Shown here in pieces: positions 34,501-45,206 of a DNA stretch of 64,000 nucleotides. The stretch covers positions 124,001 to 188,000 of the forward strand of contig JBBPSI010000026.1 of the NCBI GenBank assembly GCA_038093515.1, given 5' to 3'. The position numbers and the translations under genes were made by a program. The notes under the pieces were generated by a model, which worked only from the letters and a program-made list of their open reading frames with translations, was not told the DNA's origin and searched no databases. Source of the stretch: Butyriboletus loyo. Its lineage: Eukaryota; Basidiomycota; Agaricomycetes; Boletales; Boletaceae. Numbering within the stretch: position 1 is the stretch's first letter; every line of letters begins with the position of its first letter.

Positions 34501-34642
34501 CGGTTTTCGGGTTGAGTGCGTTGAGGGTATTCAAAATTTCCTCGGGCGGCTGGGTCTTGTCATCGTTTGAATTGTAGACATCTTGGGGTGCGATTTCTGT
34601 AGGGGTTCCAATGTCGTTTTTTATGTCTTGCTGGTCAGACAT
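31515..34642 (-). CDS. rna14: mRNA 3'-end-processing protein Rna14 (CstF-77 homologue)
   Basis: The gene runs from the ATG at 34642 ([12 protein letters not shown]) to the TAG at 31515 with about ten introns. After an acidic N-terminus, a series of HAT (half-a-TPR) repeats covers most of the protein, for example [63 protein letters not shown] and [17 protein letters not shown] Pro/Arg-rich region ([19 protein letters not shown]) precedes a short C-terminal Rna15/CstF-64-binding-like segment, and the protein ends in [10 protein letters not shown]. Rna14 is the scaffold of cleavage factor IA in yeast, equal to CstF-77 in animals, and acts in nuclear pre-mRNA cleavage and polyadenylation. It is transcribed divergently from the GH85 gene, with only 167 nt between start codons. 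Confidence 0.92.
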
Positions 34643-34809
34643 TTCCGTCAAGTGGAACCGTCGAAAAACGTTTCAAAGCGAAGGTCGTAAGCTTCTTAAG
34701 TCCTGCAACCCAAGGTGTTACCGTTTCCCACGCTCCCTCGACAAGTTATTCACGCCCACGATTTCAAAGTAGACAGTCATTCAATAACTAGATCCTTCGT
34801 CCAGACATC
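34643..34809. promoter_or_regulatory. Short divergent promoter between rna14 and GH85 gene
   Basis: Only 167 nt separate the two ATGs, so both promoters and 5' UTRs must overlap in this interval. No TATA element was seen, as is usual for housekeeping bidirectional promoters. Confidence 0.6.
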
Positions 34810-37393
34810 ATGCCATTGCGTGGCAAGGGTCATTCAAATCTTGTTAGAGATGAAGCACCGTACTTCAAATCTCTCGCTGAGTTTGACACATGGTTCGCTC
34901 AACCTCACGATAAGCTCTCTGGGGTATTGCCTTATCAGCCCCGCCCCTACGTCGATGGCCGGTCGGACAGTAGGGGAAAGTTACTGGTAGGATGGAAATT
35001 CCAGCCCAAGTTGAACGATTTCCTCTGATCTGTCGATCAGGTTTGCCACGATTATAGAGTGGGTCCCTCGACTTTGATATGTCTACTATCATGTCCGGGA
35101 CAAAACTAACTTAACATCATCCATGGATAGGGTGGATATACGGAGTCTCCTTCGGGGCTATGCTATACTTTCAACTTTTGGTCACTCTGCGACACCTTTG
35201 TTTAGTGCGTCAGCTTCTATCGCAGAGGTGTCTGACGATGGAGTATGTAGTTTCTCGCACAACCGGATCACCGTCCCTCCATCCGGGTGGACGAACACCG
35301 CGCATAAGCAAGGTACGAGGATACTAGGCACATTGTGAGCACGATCGAATCGTTCATTTCACCCACCCTTCATCAAACTTCCTGTAGGATATTCGAGGGC
35401 TTCGCTTCCGAGTCAGATTGCCTTCAACTCGTTGTAGGTTGCGCCGGTTTCATAGTCAAGGATAACAAGATACCCATCTCTAAACGTTACGCTGTCTTCC
35501 TTGCCGAGTTGGCACACCAGCGAGGTTTTGACGGCTATCTGCTAAACTTCGAGTCTGTTCTGCCGTACATGACTAATCATGCCCGTGCTCTGGCTGCGTG
35601 GATGTTGTTGCTCAGAGCAGAACTCCGAACTAAAGTTGGTCCTCACGCACAAGTTATGTGGTAAGTGGTTGGTTCAGTACGCATCTTACTTAAATTGAGA
35701 GGTTCATGTGGCGAATCAGGTACGACAGTGTTGTATATAATGGCTGGATAGCGCACCAAAATAGATTGAATGGTTTCAATCTACCGTTCTTCCTTGCATC
35801 TGACACATTTTTCACCAACTATTGGGTGAGTACCTGTGCGACTACATGGTTCACGACATCCTAAGAACGATATGCTAGTGGTCGCCCGAAACTCAAGATT
35901 CGATGATTCGGTATCTCACGAATCTTAATCGCCCAGTCCAGAGTCCCAATGCTTCGACAGATGCGACGTCCCTCGCTGCATCTAAGACCCTTCAAAATAT
36001 CTACTCAGGCGTTGACGTCTGGCCCGGTCGTGGTCAATACGGTGATAGTGGCTTTTACTGCTACCGTGCTATCACCCACACAAGTCCCCGGGGATTCAGT
36101 ACTGCCCTCTTCGCGCCTGGGTGGACTTGGGAGGAAGTAACAACAAAACCCGCACACAACTGGAATGAGTGGTGGGACAACGAGCGGAAACTGTGGTATG
36201 GTCCCCTCAAACCTGGAGATATTATCCCCGCCCCGGATTCTCCGGAGGGCCCCTTCAAGTCCATGACTGCGTTCTTCCAAGATTTACCACTCCCTGATCC
36301 CTCCAACTTTGCGTTCTACACCAACTTTTCTCCTGGCGTCGGTTACTCTTGGTTCGTTCAGGGGCAGAAGGTCCTGGATACGAAGGAGGGGTGGACGGAC
36401 ATCGATAAGCAAAACTCGATCGGTAATCTTGTCTGGCCATGGCCTACTCCTTCCTGGCAGGGCGTTCAGCGGGAGAAAGCTGCCCTCACTGCGTCGACTG
36501 CCCTCGACATGACAGTTGGGTATAATGGTGGAAACACACTTAAATTGACCCTCACGTGCGCAGGAAGCAAATCAGAAGACACGGTTCAATCCATCTGGCT
36601 GCCTGTTCAATCCCTCACCGTAACCACCCAAGAATCGTTTGAAGCACGCGTCATCTACAAAGCCACAGCGGGCAACGAGGTCGGCCTTGATTCCCACATT
36701 CATACCAAACCTCTGTCGAAGGAAGATAACGATAGCGCAGACCTCACCGTCGGTCAAGCCGTCGTCTCTGATCTGCCACAAGGGTGGACACAGCAGACCA
36801 TCAACTTCATTTCCACCTCGACTCAGAACACCGCGTCCGTTGCGATAGGTTTCATCGTCCGTATCAAGCCCAAGCATCCTTCCGCCGAGGTTACGTTCTC
36901 CCTCTCCCTGGGCCAGCTCGCCGTATACCCCACACCGCCTCCTGAATCCGTGTCCATCGGCACGCCTTCCATCATTAGGGCCAAGTTCACTCCCACCCCG
37001 CACGCGGCTAGCACTCTCGAGGGCGTCCTCACGTGGGACACCGCATCAACGTTCGCCCCCATCGACGTCCAGGTTGATGACGAAGAGTCTATCACCCCAC
37101 CGTGGCTCTTGCAGGACACGCCTGCCTACCGCTTCCCCACGTTTGTCTATTTCAACATCTATGCTATGCCGCTGGACCGCTCTGCGCACTCTGACCCCGC
37201 CAGCGCGGTGTTCGTTGGTACTACCGGTCTCGATGGCCGTGCGAACAGGTTTTATGTGGAGAAGGCGTGTTTTCCTACCGACTGGGACGAACGTGTTGAG
37301 GTCAGGTTTTATGTTCAGGGGGTGACAGATCGCGGCGAGGTGCTGCCTTGGGAGAGATGTGCGACCGTGGATCATGGTAAGAGTACAGCTTGA
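34810..37393 (+). CDS. Cytosolic endo-beta-N-acetylglucosaminidase, GH85 (ENGase)
   Basis: Seven exons (34810-34986, 35041-35058, 35131-35204, 35251-35334, 35388-35660, 35720-35825, 35879-37393) sum to 2247 nt, or 748 residues. The GH85 domain includes YVESP-like GGYTESPS, DTFVYFSHNRITVPP, GTRILGTLIFE and the active-site strand DGYLLNFE (about 35530-35553). Its Asn and Glu are the residues that orient the N-acetyl group and donate the proton. Later motifs include MWYDSVVYNG, FFTNYWW and the DVWPGRG turn. A beta-sandwich C-terminal region follows. The enzyme cuts the chitobiose core of N-glycans and normally acts in the cytosol on free oligosaccharides released from misfolded glycoproteins. 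It has no signal peptide, in agreement. An 18-nt second exon is unusually small. Confidence 0.93.
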
Positions 37394-37733
37394 ATCCAAA
37401 AAGCGCGCGACGACTAAACGACTTGGATCGATACCCATCCAAACCCTGGTCTCAATTGTTTTGATCTTGGAAATCGTCTACAAGAACATTGCTATATTCT
37501 CAACAAAAACGTCGGTGGTGTAGGGCATAAGCGATGCTGTGAATGTATGTATGTACAATGAACACGAAGAGGACAGAGCCAAGACGTGACGCTTGACGTG
37601 GGCACTGATAATGTAGTGAGGAGTAAGCATAAGTCGAGAAAAGCGTTGACTCAAGCAGACTATATAAGCTGCGTCCAAATTTCAAAAGCAAGACGACGAC
37701 ACAAGTACTGATTCGTATGGGCAAGGATAGCCC
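37394..37733. other. Convergent 3' intergenic region
   Basis: About 340 nt between the GH85 stop and the anoctamin stop, which face each other. It contains untranslated ends only; no repeat or RNA gene was seen. Confidence 0.5.
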
Positions 37734-40151
37734 TCATGCATCCTTGTCCGATTTCCGAATCTCCTCCAGTCCCTCGTCGGTCGCCCAAAAGGATGCCCAA
37801 TCATCCCCGTCTTGCTCGCCAGCCGACCGTTGCGAGTCCAGTGGGTTCTGCAGCGGAGTCGTGGAGCACTGTGCGAGGTACTTCTCCTTGATCTCTCGCT
37901 CCACCCGATCTGCCTCCTTCATCTCATTGCTACCTCTCCATATCGCAAGCTCGAGCGTCCGTCTCACGACGGCGCGCAGCACAAAGTACACGTGCGAGGC
38001 GAGAAGTGCGATCAGGATCGCCGAGACGAGCAAATCCCTCACCGCCGCATACACGTGGTCTTCTGGCAGGCTTTCATGCTCCGCAGCCGACCTGTTGAAC
38101 GGCGTACGGAACATGTACACAAGCGCCGAGTTCGTTATCGAAGAGAGCCATGCCAAGAATGAGAGCGACTCGAACCATGGACCAATCGTGTCCGCGCGCA
38201 CTGGAATTGGTCGTCTCACATGCACTGCGATCTTGAACGCGTCCGACCGTGTTTCGATGTGGTTGTTCAGGAGCGACATGAGCGGGGCCAGGGGCCATAT
38301 CGTTGACCAAAGCGCGACGACCCCAAATTGGGTCACCATCTCGCTATAGTCGTCGAAAATGTCATAGTCGGGAAGGGCTACTTCGCTCCGTACGGTTTCC
38401 AGGAACTCGCGCTCTTCTCGTGTCCGCACGTCGTCGTGGGCTTGTCCGGCTGGTTCGTCATCAAAGGCGACGCGCTTTTTCTTTCCAATCCCTTTCCCGC
38501 TCCCATTCCTGAACCCTTTTCCGGCGCGGAACGATCCTATAGCTCGCATTAGAAATGGCAAACCAATTTCTTGGATGCCATTCACGACTTGATTGGTAAC
38601 AGAGAGCGCAAACATTTGCTCTTGTAACCTCGAAGGATTTAGCTTGAGTCGCGCACGAGTAGCGTCCGCTTCGAACAGACTTTGCGCAGTCATACTCCCT
38701 GCAACTGCCTGCGTCGTGGTTCGGCCGGGTCCCAGGCCAAACTTCAAGGTATTAGTTATATTGAGATTGAGCTTTTCGAGGATCGTGGCCGCTGCTCCCT
38801 GCGGACCAGAGAAAAGGTGGTACTGAACAAGGGACATCACCCTCTCTCCGAATGGGACGTAGACGAATGCAGAAAGCGCAAGATTGAGATAAGCGTTGAT
38901 AGCTGATAAAGTGAATACTTTGATGCTGAAGGAACTTGCGTGGCTAGATTGGTGTGCGTGATTTTCCCAATCCGTATACCGCCTGGCACTAGCCTTGTAC
39001 ACTCCAAGCAGTTGTGGCACCAGCGCTGTGAAGAGAAGAGTCGGACTGAAAGCCTTTGCGGGGGATTCGGGTTAGAATTCAGAACATGGGCCAACCCGAG
39101 AGGACTTACCACAATGCGACGGCCAGGACCCTGGTATAGCTCAGTCACAAATGCCTCTAGAATGAACACGCCTGTCAAAACAACGGCGAGGACGATGGCA
39201 AACAGTAATATGACGAGTATGCTTGCCATCTTTCTGACCTCTTTCCTCCACCAGGGGAAACCAGTAATGTAATCTGCCCTTCGCTTTTCCACACGAAAAG
39301 AGCCACGCGTGCACCATCGAACGGAAAGGATGCGTTCTTGAAGACGCCACCATTCGACAAACACAATGGACCATATGGATAAAAGTGTTGAATAGATCAC
39401 AGAATATGGTGTACCAAAGAAATAAAAAAGGACCCCGAGTACCGACGGGAAAACAAGGGCGCGAGTATAGGCGGCCAGGAAGAAGAAATAGAGGGCGATG
39501 GATTCGCCAAACTAGCTCCTCGGTGAGCTCTGCTTTACTGCCGAGTAAAAGAGATGACAGAACGCACCTGATCTCGCACTTTTTCCAGTTCCACCAAAGC
39601 TACCCTGTGTCGTGTCCATAATCGTATCCACTGATCGTTGAATTCATGGTTGTGGAGTGCCATGATGGATTGGACGAGGTCCCATTCTTTGCAGCCCGGT
39701 ATGATTCCCAGACCACCGTCCTGCGGGGTCGATGTGAGATAGTCATGGACAAGCCTTACGCGATCCGCGGAGGAAAGCGGGGCAGAATCGAGGTCTGTTT
39801 CTGCGGAAGGCAGCTTTGACATGGGAAGACCGTATAAAAAGTCGGAATACCTAAGGCGAAATACGCACACATAATTTAGCTCGACATAGCAAAAACCCAG
39901 GGTACGACTGACCGTTCGCAATGAACCAATCGAACGAGCAGATCGGGTGGACAGGTGACCAGGACGAGGAGTTGATCTTGATTTTCCCCACGACGCCCGA
40001 CTGCCTTCAGACCTGCCCGGGTAAGTGTATCCATGAGCGCTGTATATTGCCGCTCTATTCGTGCTGTGTTCTTTCGTGCCTGTTCCTTTGATAGTGGGGT
40101 GCGTTTCGAAGCCGCCCGAAAGACGACGACGACGTCGACGTGGGGGGGCAT
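37734..40151 (-). CDS. Anoctamin/TMEM16 family membrane protein (Ist2-like)
   Basis: The gene reads from the ATG at 40151 (MPPHVDVVVVFRAASK) to the TGA at 37734 with few introns. A cytosolic N-terminal ferredoxin-like domain ends in the YSDFLYGLP region. Helices follow: FGESIALYFFFLAAYTRALV, YSTLLSIWSIVFVEWW, ILVILLFAIVLAVVLTGVF, SIKVFTLSAINAYLNLALSA, GVVALWSTIWPLAPLMSLLN and FLAWLSSITNSALVYMF. Signature strings of fungal anoctamins include KEWDLVQSIMALHN, EYDIFDDYSEM-like LPDYDIFDDYSEMVTQFG, and the acidic helix with NNHIETRSDAFKI. The family comprises Ca2+-activated lipid scramblases and ion channels; the yeast member Ist2 tethers cortical ER to the plasma membrane. The C-tail here is short and lacks an obvious polybasic Ist2 sorting signal, so scramblase is the likelier role. 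Confidence 0.9.
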
Positions 40152-40631
40152 TCTATGCGACACCGGTATGAATGAAGCTGCCACGTGAAGAGTCTTAGTA
40201 GTTCGTCGTCGACTCAGTACTCAGCCAAGGGAACGTCGAAAGTGAGTGAACAGCACCGCCACAAATACATTCTCACTTTGCAGCTACCCTGAAACCGATG
40301 TCTATCTCGAAAAGAGCGTGTTTGCCTTATGTACCATTGAGACTAGTAGTAGATATATTCTCCTCCGCCCCGTTTGCAAGCCATGCGATTGACAGCTTGG
40401 CTACGCAAAAAAGTTCGAATTACTGCCAGCAAGCCGAACCCCACTTCAAACTAAGTAGGAGTTTCATACTGTACACGATGGCGTAAGACAAAACAGGTGC
40501 ACCATAGTTATAAAGTTAATGAAAGCCATGGACGACAATAAGTGCACGCCATGGAACCACCAAGCAACTGGCACCTTCGTGCCAGGTAAGATTTTGAGCT
40601 TCCAACATCCCGCACGGCCACAAGCCAACAA
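40152..40631. other. Intergenic region between anoctamin and Hrp1-like gene
   Basis: About 480 nt holding the anoctamin promoter and the 3' untranslated region of the Hrp1-like gene, both transcribed leftward. No further feature was seen. Confidence 0.45.
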
Positions 40632-42675
40632 TCACGATCGTGCGTAAGGGTGGTAGCTGTGCTGACCACGTTGACCAGCACGCTGTGGCCCCACACCGGG
40701 TCCACCAGGCCCCCCTACGCCCCCCTGAGCACCTCGAGGTCCGCGGGGAACATTAGGGCCCAATCCACTCGGCCCAGTCGGTGGACTGCCCTGCATCATC
40801 GCTTGTCCTCCTCTACCCATTCCGCCACCCATCCCGGGACCGCCACCGCCCATTCCGCCACCTCCCATACCACCTCCCATTCCCCTACCCATGCCACCCA
40901 TTCCGCCACCATACCCACCTGTGCCCATTCCACCGCCCATTCCACCCATCATTGGGTTCATGCTCATGCCCATCATACCGCCTGCACCAGCCATCTGGAA
41001 CATCCTTGTATATAGTTGTGCCAGCGTTTGTGGGTCAAAGGGCGTGTTGCCCGCTGGGGTTCCACCCATGGGGGCGGTTCCTTGGACGGCTGGGAAATTA
41101 ACACCAGCAGCAGCTGTCTGCGCACTAAAACCACCGCCCGCCACTACCCCGTTCCCACCGGCACCAGCGCGAGGGCTTGTGAATTGTTGTGGTACACCGT
41201 CCTCCTGAAACTGGTCTCGTTGATACCGTGGTTGGGCTAATTTTACGTCGATCTGGAGAGTCGCACAGTCAACAACCGTAATCTGTCTAACAGAACGTCG
41301 AAACCTACCAGTTTACCATCAATCTGTAGGTTACCAAAGCCAAGGAAAGGTTGGACATTGGTATCCTCAAAGGAAACAAAGCCGAAACCCTTGCTCCGTC
41401 CCGTCTCGCGGTCGAGCATAACTGTCGAATCGATGACCTTGCCAAACTGAGAGAAGAACTCGCGCATAGATTCAGACGTCACACTGCCTGCAAGACCACC
41501 GATGAACAACTTGGTCGCTCGTTGATGCTCTTGTCTTGGTATTGCTCGTTTAGGATCGATCTTTGGACAACGTAAGGAAAACGCATATGAGCCGAAAGCA
41601 TCCCGCATAGTAAATACAGCAATGTACGTACAATCTTGCCATCCAGGAAGTGTTCCCGTACCATCACCGCGTTGACGCTCGCTGGATCATCAAATGTCAA
41701 GAAGGCGAAACATCGTGACCTCCCAGCTGCATCGCGCATGATAGTACATGCATCTACTTTACCGAACTGCGAAAAGTAGTTCCTGAGAGACTCTGGTACA
41801 AAGAGACGATAATTTAGTACTACTGAACGGTTACAGCGAGTAATGACGGTATAAGTACCATCGGTTGTATCCCAGTTGAGCCCGCCAATGAACATCTTGC
41901 TATAGATAGTAACCCCAGTTTGACACGCGCATAAGGTTGACAGGGATGGACCATAGACGATGGAGATATGGAAAAAGCAAAGTTGCTATTAGTTATCTGC
42001 AAAGGACAGGAGACGTTATGACAGAGGAAAAATGAAGAGCACGCTACTGTCTCTGAGGGTTGTGTTTAGCCTAGTTTAGACTAGACTGTACGCTAGAGCT
42101 AGCCTAGTCCTAGTCGACAGACTTCGAGTAGCTAGGCGGGTGACGATTGACCGACTACACTTTTACTTGGCGACAACCCAGCAATACAGTAACGAGACAG
42201 GCCTGGCTTTTATGATCAGTGCGAAAATTGCGACAACTCACCCTTCATCTTTCATCTCCGAGGGTCGTATGCTGCGCTCGGGTATAAGAGGACGGTCATA
42301 CGAGTCGGCGCGCGAGGCATCTACTAAATAATCCGACGATTGCTGATACGTGGGAATCTGTTGTGGCGCATTTTGTGGTGAGGGGCCAAATTGCGATGAC
42401 ATTTCGATATACTCGGATTTCATGGACTGGGAAGCGGGAGTAGTGATTGTCGGTTCTTGCTTGACCTCAGAAAGTTTCGCAGCTGGAGGAACCGGAGTTT
42501 CCGGAGGTACCTCTGTTGTCAGTTCCTCCGGTTTGAGTTCATGTGATTCGACAGCAGACGCGAAGGCTGCCTCGTCGTTTCCGTAGAGATCTGGCAAAGC
42601 GGTGTTAGGTGCGCCGAAAAGAAGTGTACATGCAAAATACCTACCACCGTAAAGGTCAGCGTCGAGTTCAGACAT
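40632..42675 (-). CDS. hrp1: Hrp1/Nab4-like hnRNP with two RRMs and Gly/Met-rich tail
   Basis: The gene starts at the ATG at 42675 (MSELDADLYGD) and ends at the TGA at 40632. An acidic, Pro/Glu-rich N-terminus of about 130 residues precedes RRM1 (KMFIGGLNWDTTDESLRNYF; RNP1 SRCFAFLTF) and RRM2 (KLFIGGLAGSVTSESMREFF; RNP1 KGFGFVSFED). The linker IDPKRAIPRQEHQRATKLF is that of Hrp1/musashi/DAZAP proteins. The C-terminal 170 residues are Gly/Met/Pro-rich with many GGMG and GMGR repeats, ending in SYHPYARS. Yeast Hrp1 is cleavage factor IB: it binds the UA-rich polyadenylation efficiency element, contacts Rna14/Rna15, and shuttles with mRNA. One intron, between the N-terminal region and RRM1 (about 41904-42241), is about 340 nt, six times the usual length here. 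A musashi-type relative is an alternative label. Confidence 0.87.
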
Positions 42676-42952
42676 GGAGAGGAGCACCGTTGAATGTGGT
42701 GGTAAAGGTGAAAGATGAAAAAGCGAGAACTGTGCATTAGTCATCGCAGAAAGTTCACACGGCAGATCCCGCGTCGGCCCGACATCGAACCAGTCGGGGG
42801 TAAATTCCGATGTTAAATTTCCTCCAATTCTAGATCCTGCCCTCATGAACTCCCATTCAGTATGGACTTGATCTCATCTTGCTAACTCTGATCACAACTG
42901 AGAAGTGTTGGTGTGCTGCAACGTTGATTGCGATCATCATCTGATAACATTC
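42676..42952. promoter_or_regulatory. Divergent promoter between hrp1-like gene and pdx2
   Basis: The 277 nt between start codons must contain both promoters. No strong TATA element is visible. It contains a polypyrimidine/polypurine mix but no clear operator that I can name. Confidence 0.5.
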
Positions 42953-43858
42953 ATGCAAGGCCAGGTGGTCATTGGGATACTAGGCAAGGAGCGTCCCCTC
43001 TTCTGCCAAGGGGAATTATTGACGATCCATCATCAGCTCTTCAAGGAGCGTTCGCGGAGCATGAGGCTGCTCTCCGAAAAATATCCTCGCCAATCGGGGT
43101 TTACCCGCTCCTAGTACGCACTCCTGACGACCTCGCAAAATGCGACGGTTTAATCATACCAGGTGGAGGCAAGTGCTATATCATCCGGTCGTTGTACTCT
43201 GTTTTCAGACTCTGCAGAGTCAACTACGATCGCCCTTCTAGCTAAGCTTGCAGGGCTTCTGCAGCCACTCCGAGAGTTCACCAAGATAAAACCGATTTGG
43301 GGTACCTGCGCAGGGGCGATTCTCCTGGCAGAGACTGTAGAGAATCCTAAAAATGGTGGACAAGAGCTGTTGAGTGGAATGACACTCACGGTTGCACGCA
43401 ATGGTTGGGGTCCGCAGGTTCGTCGGGTTAATGTGTAGTCGCACAACTTGGAGTTAATTTGGGTCATCATTTAGGTGGACTCTTTCGAGGCACAGTTAAC
43501 TGTTGAAGGACTGCAAAATTCACACAATACTTTCACCGGCATTTTCATCCGTGCACCCGTATGTATCTGTTTCCCTTATGTGCCATGAATGGTCGCACCA
43601 GACAACCTTCAGGTTATCAAAGCAATAAATTCCTTCCCCGAGCAAACACCAATACATGTTATTGCCCGTCTGCCTCTTGGAATAGTCCCAAAGTCAGAAG
43701 GAATCATGCCCCTAGACAATGAAGATGATCCACGAAGAATCGTAGCCGCCCAACAAGGAAACCATCTACTCACGACGTTTCACCCAGAATTGACCAAGGA
43801 CGGGAGATTCCACGAATATTTCGTTCGGGTTTGCGTGATACCATTACTTTCTCGATGA
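42953..43858 (+). CDS. pdx2: Pyridoxal 5'-phosphate synthase glutaminase subunit (PdxT/SNO)
   Basis: Five exons (42953-42983, 43037-43168, 43218-43417, 43475-43558, 43613-43858) total 693 nt, or 230 residues, typical for Pdx2/Sno. The class I glutaminase motifs are clear: [14 protein letters not shown] at the N-terminus, IIPGGESTTI, the nucleophile loop GTCAGAI (Cys), [11 protein letters not shown] and the catalytic pair in FHPELT (His and Glu). With PdxS/Snz it makes vitamin B6 de novo by feeding ammonia from glutamine. The synthase subunit is not in this window. Both of the first two introns (42984-43036 and 43169-43217) start with GC (GGCAAGG, GGCAAGT) and are needed to keep the conserved motifs in frame. 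Confidence 0.95.
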
Positions 43859-44164
43859 TCGTTTCCTTGGTTGTTGTATTATATCTCAGATAGTGTTTCT
43901 CTCTTGCATACACGCGAGACAAAGCATTCTGAGACAACAGAAATGTAGATTTCATTTATGTACAACAGCGCGTGGTTAGTTGTACATGCTCGAAGATGAT
44001 GCACTATGTCGCCATCATCTGCCTCTCAGTCCTCGGCATCCACATCAACTAACTCGGATAGCTCAGATCTAGCTCCTTGTCAAGAGACTTCATTGATGTC
44101 CAGGAAGCAATCTCGACCCACATCATATTTAGGGGGTCAAACAACTCTTCGGAAACCTACGGAA
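43859..44164. other. Intergenic region downstream of pdx2
   Basis: About 300 nt without coding sequence, leading into a cluster of inverted-repeat elements. Confidence 0.45.
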
Positions 44165-44380
44165 CATCAGTGAAACGGCTATTGGTCGGAACCACCGGTT
44201 AGCAGTCTGTAGCAGTCTGTAGCGCTCGGCTACACTCGGTTAGCATCGGAAACCAGCAACTGTTTTACTGATGAAGAATCTCGCGAGATTGCATCAGTAA
44301 AACAGTTTCTGGTTCTCGGTGGTAGCCGAGCGGTTCTGACGGGTTCTGACTGGTTCTGACCACTAACTGTTTCACTGATG
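44165..44380. mobile_element. Foldback/MITE-like element, 216 bp
   Basis: The element begins CATCAGTGAAACGGCTATTG and ends with the inverted complement; the right end, read on the other strand, begins CATCAGTGAAACAGTTAGTG. The two halves are also broadly complementary. An inner AAACAG...CTGTTTTACTGATG pair flanks a short loop containing TCTCGCGA (about 44280). It has no coding capacity. A half-copy lies at 44965-45063. No convincing target-site duplication was found at the outer ends. Confidence 0.8.
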
Positions 44381-44521
44381 TGATACAGCAATACTGAAGG
44401 ATTTCAAGTTGGACTGTTATGATACCGTTTTTCGTCAGCAGAACCTTGGTCAGCGGCGATAACGCTTGAACTTAGCCTTGATAACATTGTAAGCGAACAT
44501 CTACGGCTGGCGAATGCCACC

Positions 44522-44927
44522 CAGTGTTCTGCTAGTCAGCGGACGCAAGTCAGAGTCACTGACCGCAAATCGTGGGAAATTCGTCTAAGTTCGCCAACGT
44601 TCATCTGAACGTGACTTTCAGCGGTTCCATGGTCCTTCAGTACTAGCCTAGCACATACTATAACATGAGCAATCTTATCAATGCCCCCAACCCAGACTCG
44701 CCTCATTGCAATGCCTCGTACAAGCCTCACGCGAAACATTTATGAGCGAAGGACATCCTTGTGTCCATACCAATCCACCCGGCCTTCCTGGCCAATTAGC
44801 TTTGATTATATAATTTCCAGCTTTGACTTCTGACACTGCACGCGTTCAGTTCATCTGCGTCTATGGGAAAGTTCATCGATGTACGTTCGCTAACTCTTGT
44901 GAACGTTCACTGACCGGCAGAACACTG
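44522..44927. mobile_element. Second inverted-repeat element, 406 bp, MITE-like
   Basis: The left end starts CAGTGTTCTGCTAGTCAG. The right end, read on the opposite strand, starts CAGTGTTCTGCCGGTCAG. The internal sequence contains GAACGTTCA-type motifs near both ends and no open frame with a known motif. Ends beginning CAG with short inverted repeats resemble hAT-derived MITEs, but I found no clear 8-bp target duplication. It lies between the full foldback element and its half-copy. Confidence 0.6.
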
Positions 44928-44964
44928 CCCACAGCCCCCAGCTCTGAGAGAGCAAGCCCGACTT

Positions 44965-45063
44965 CATCTGTGAAACGGTTATTGGTCGGAACCACCGGTT
45001 AGCAGTCTGTAGCGCTCGGCTACACTCGGTTAGCATCGGAAACCAGTAACTGTTTTACTGATG
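44965..45063. mobile_element. Half-copy of the 216-bp foldback element
   Basis: This 99-bp stretch matches the left half of 44165-44380, from CATCTGTGAAACGGTTATTG to CTGTTTTACTGATG, with only a few changes. One change is loss of a duplicated CAGTCTGTAG unit. It is therefore either a solo unit with its own imperfect inverted ends or one arm of a broken foldback. Confidence 0.8.
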
Positions 45064-45124
45064 TTTGAACCCTTTATCTTGGCACAAGCGATTAGCCGAG
45101 ATGGGCCCGGAGCCGATCGGACCC

Positions 45125-45130
45125 TATATA
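45125..45130 (+). promoter_or_regulatory. TATA element of carboxypeptidase gene
   Basis: TATATA within CCCTATATATCTATATC lies about 80 nt upstream of the ATG at 45207 and 60 nt downstream of the foldback half-copy. The element therefore borders the core promoter of this gene. Confidence 0.45.
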
Positions 45131-45206
45131 TCTATATCTACTACTGGCGCTTCCCTCCCTGCAGCCTTACCAACAATTACGCCAGCGAGTTTGTCTTACG
45201 TTGAAG

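Noticed and set aside
35440..35465. Possible 19-nt intron in the GH85 gene (GTTGCG...TAG)
   Set aside because: The frame is open without removing it, and 19 nt is too short to splice; treated as a small in-frame insertion.
37717..38349. 210-codon plus-strand frame
   Set aside because: Antisense shadow of the anoctamin gene; Ser/Arg-rich composition is typical of such shadows.
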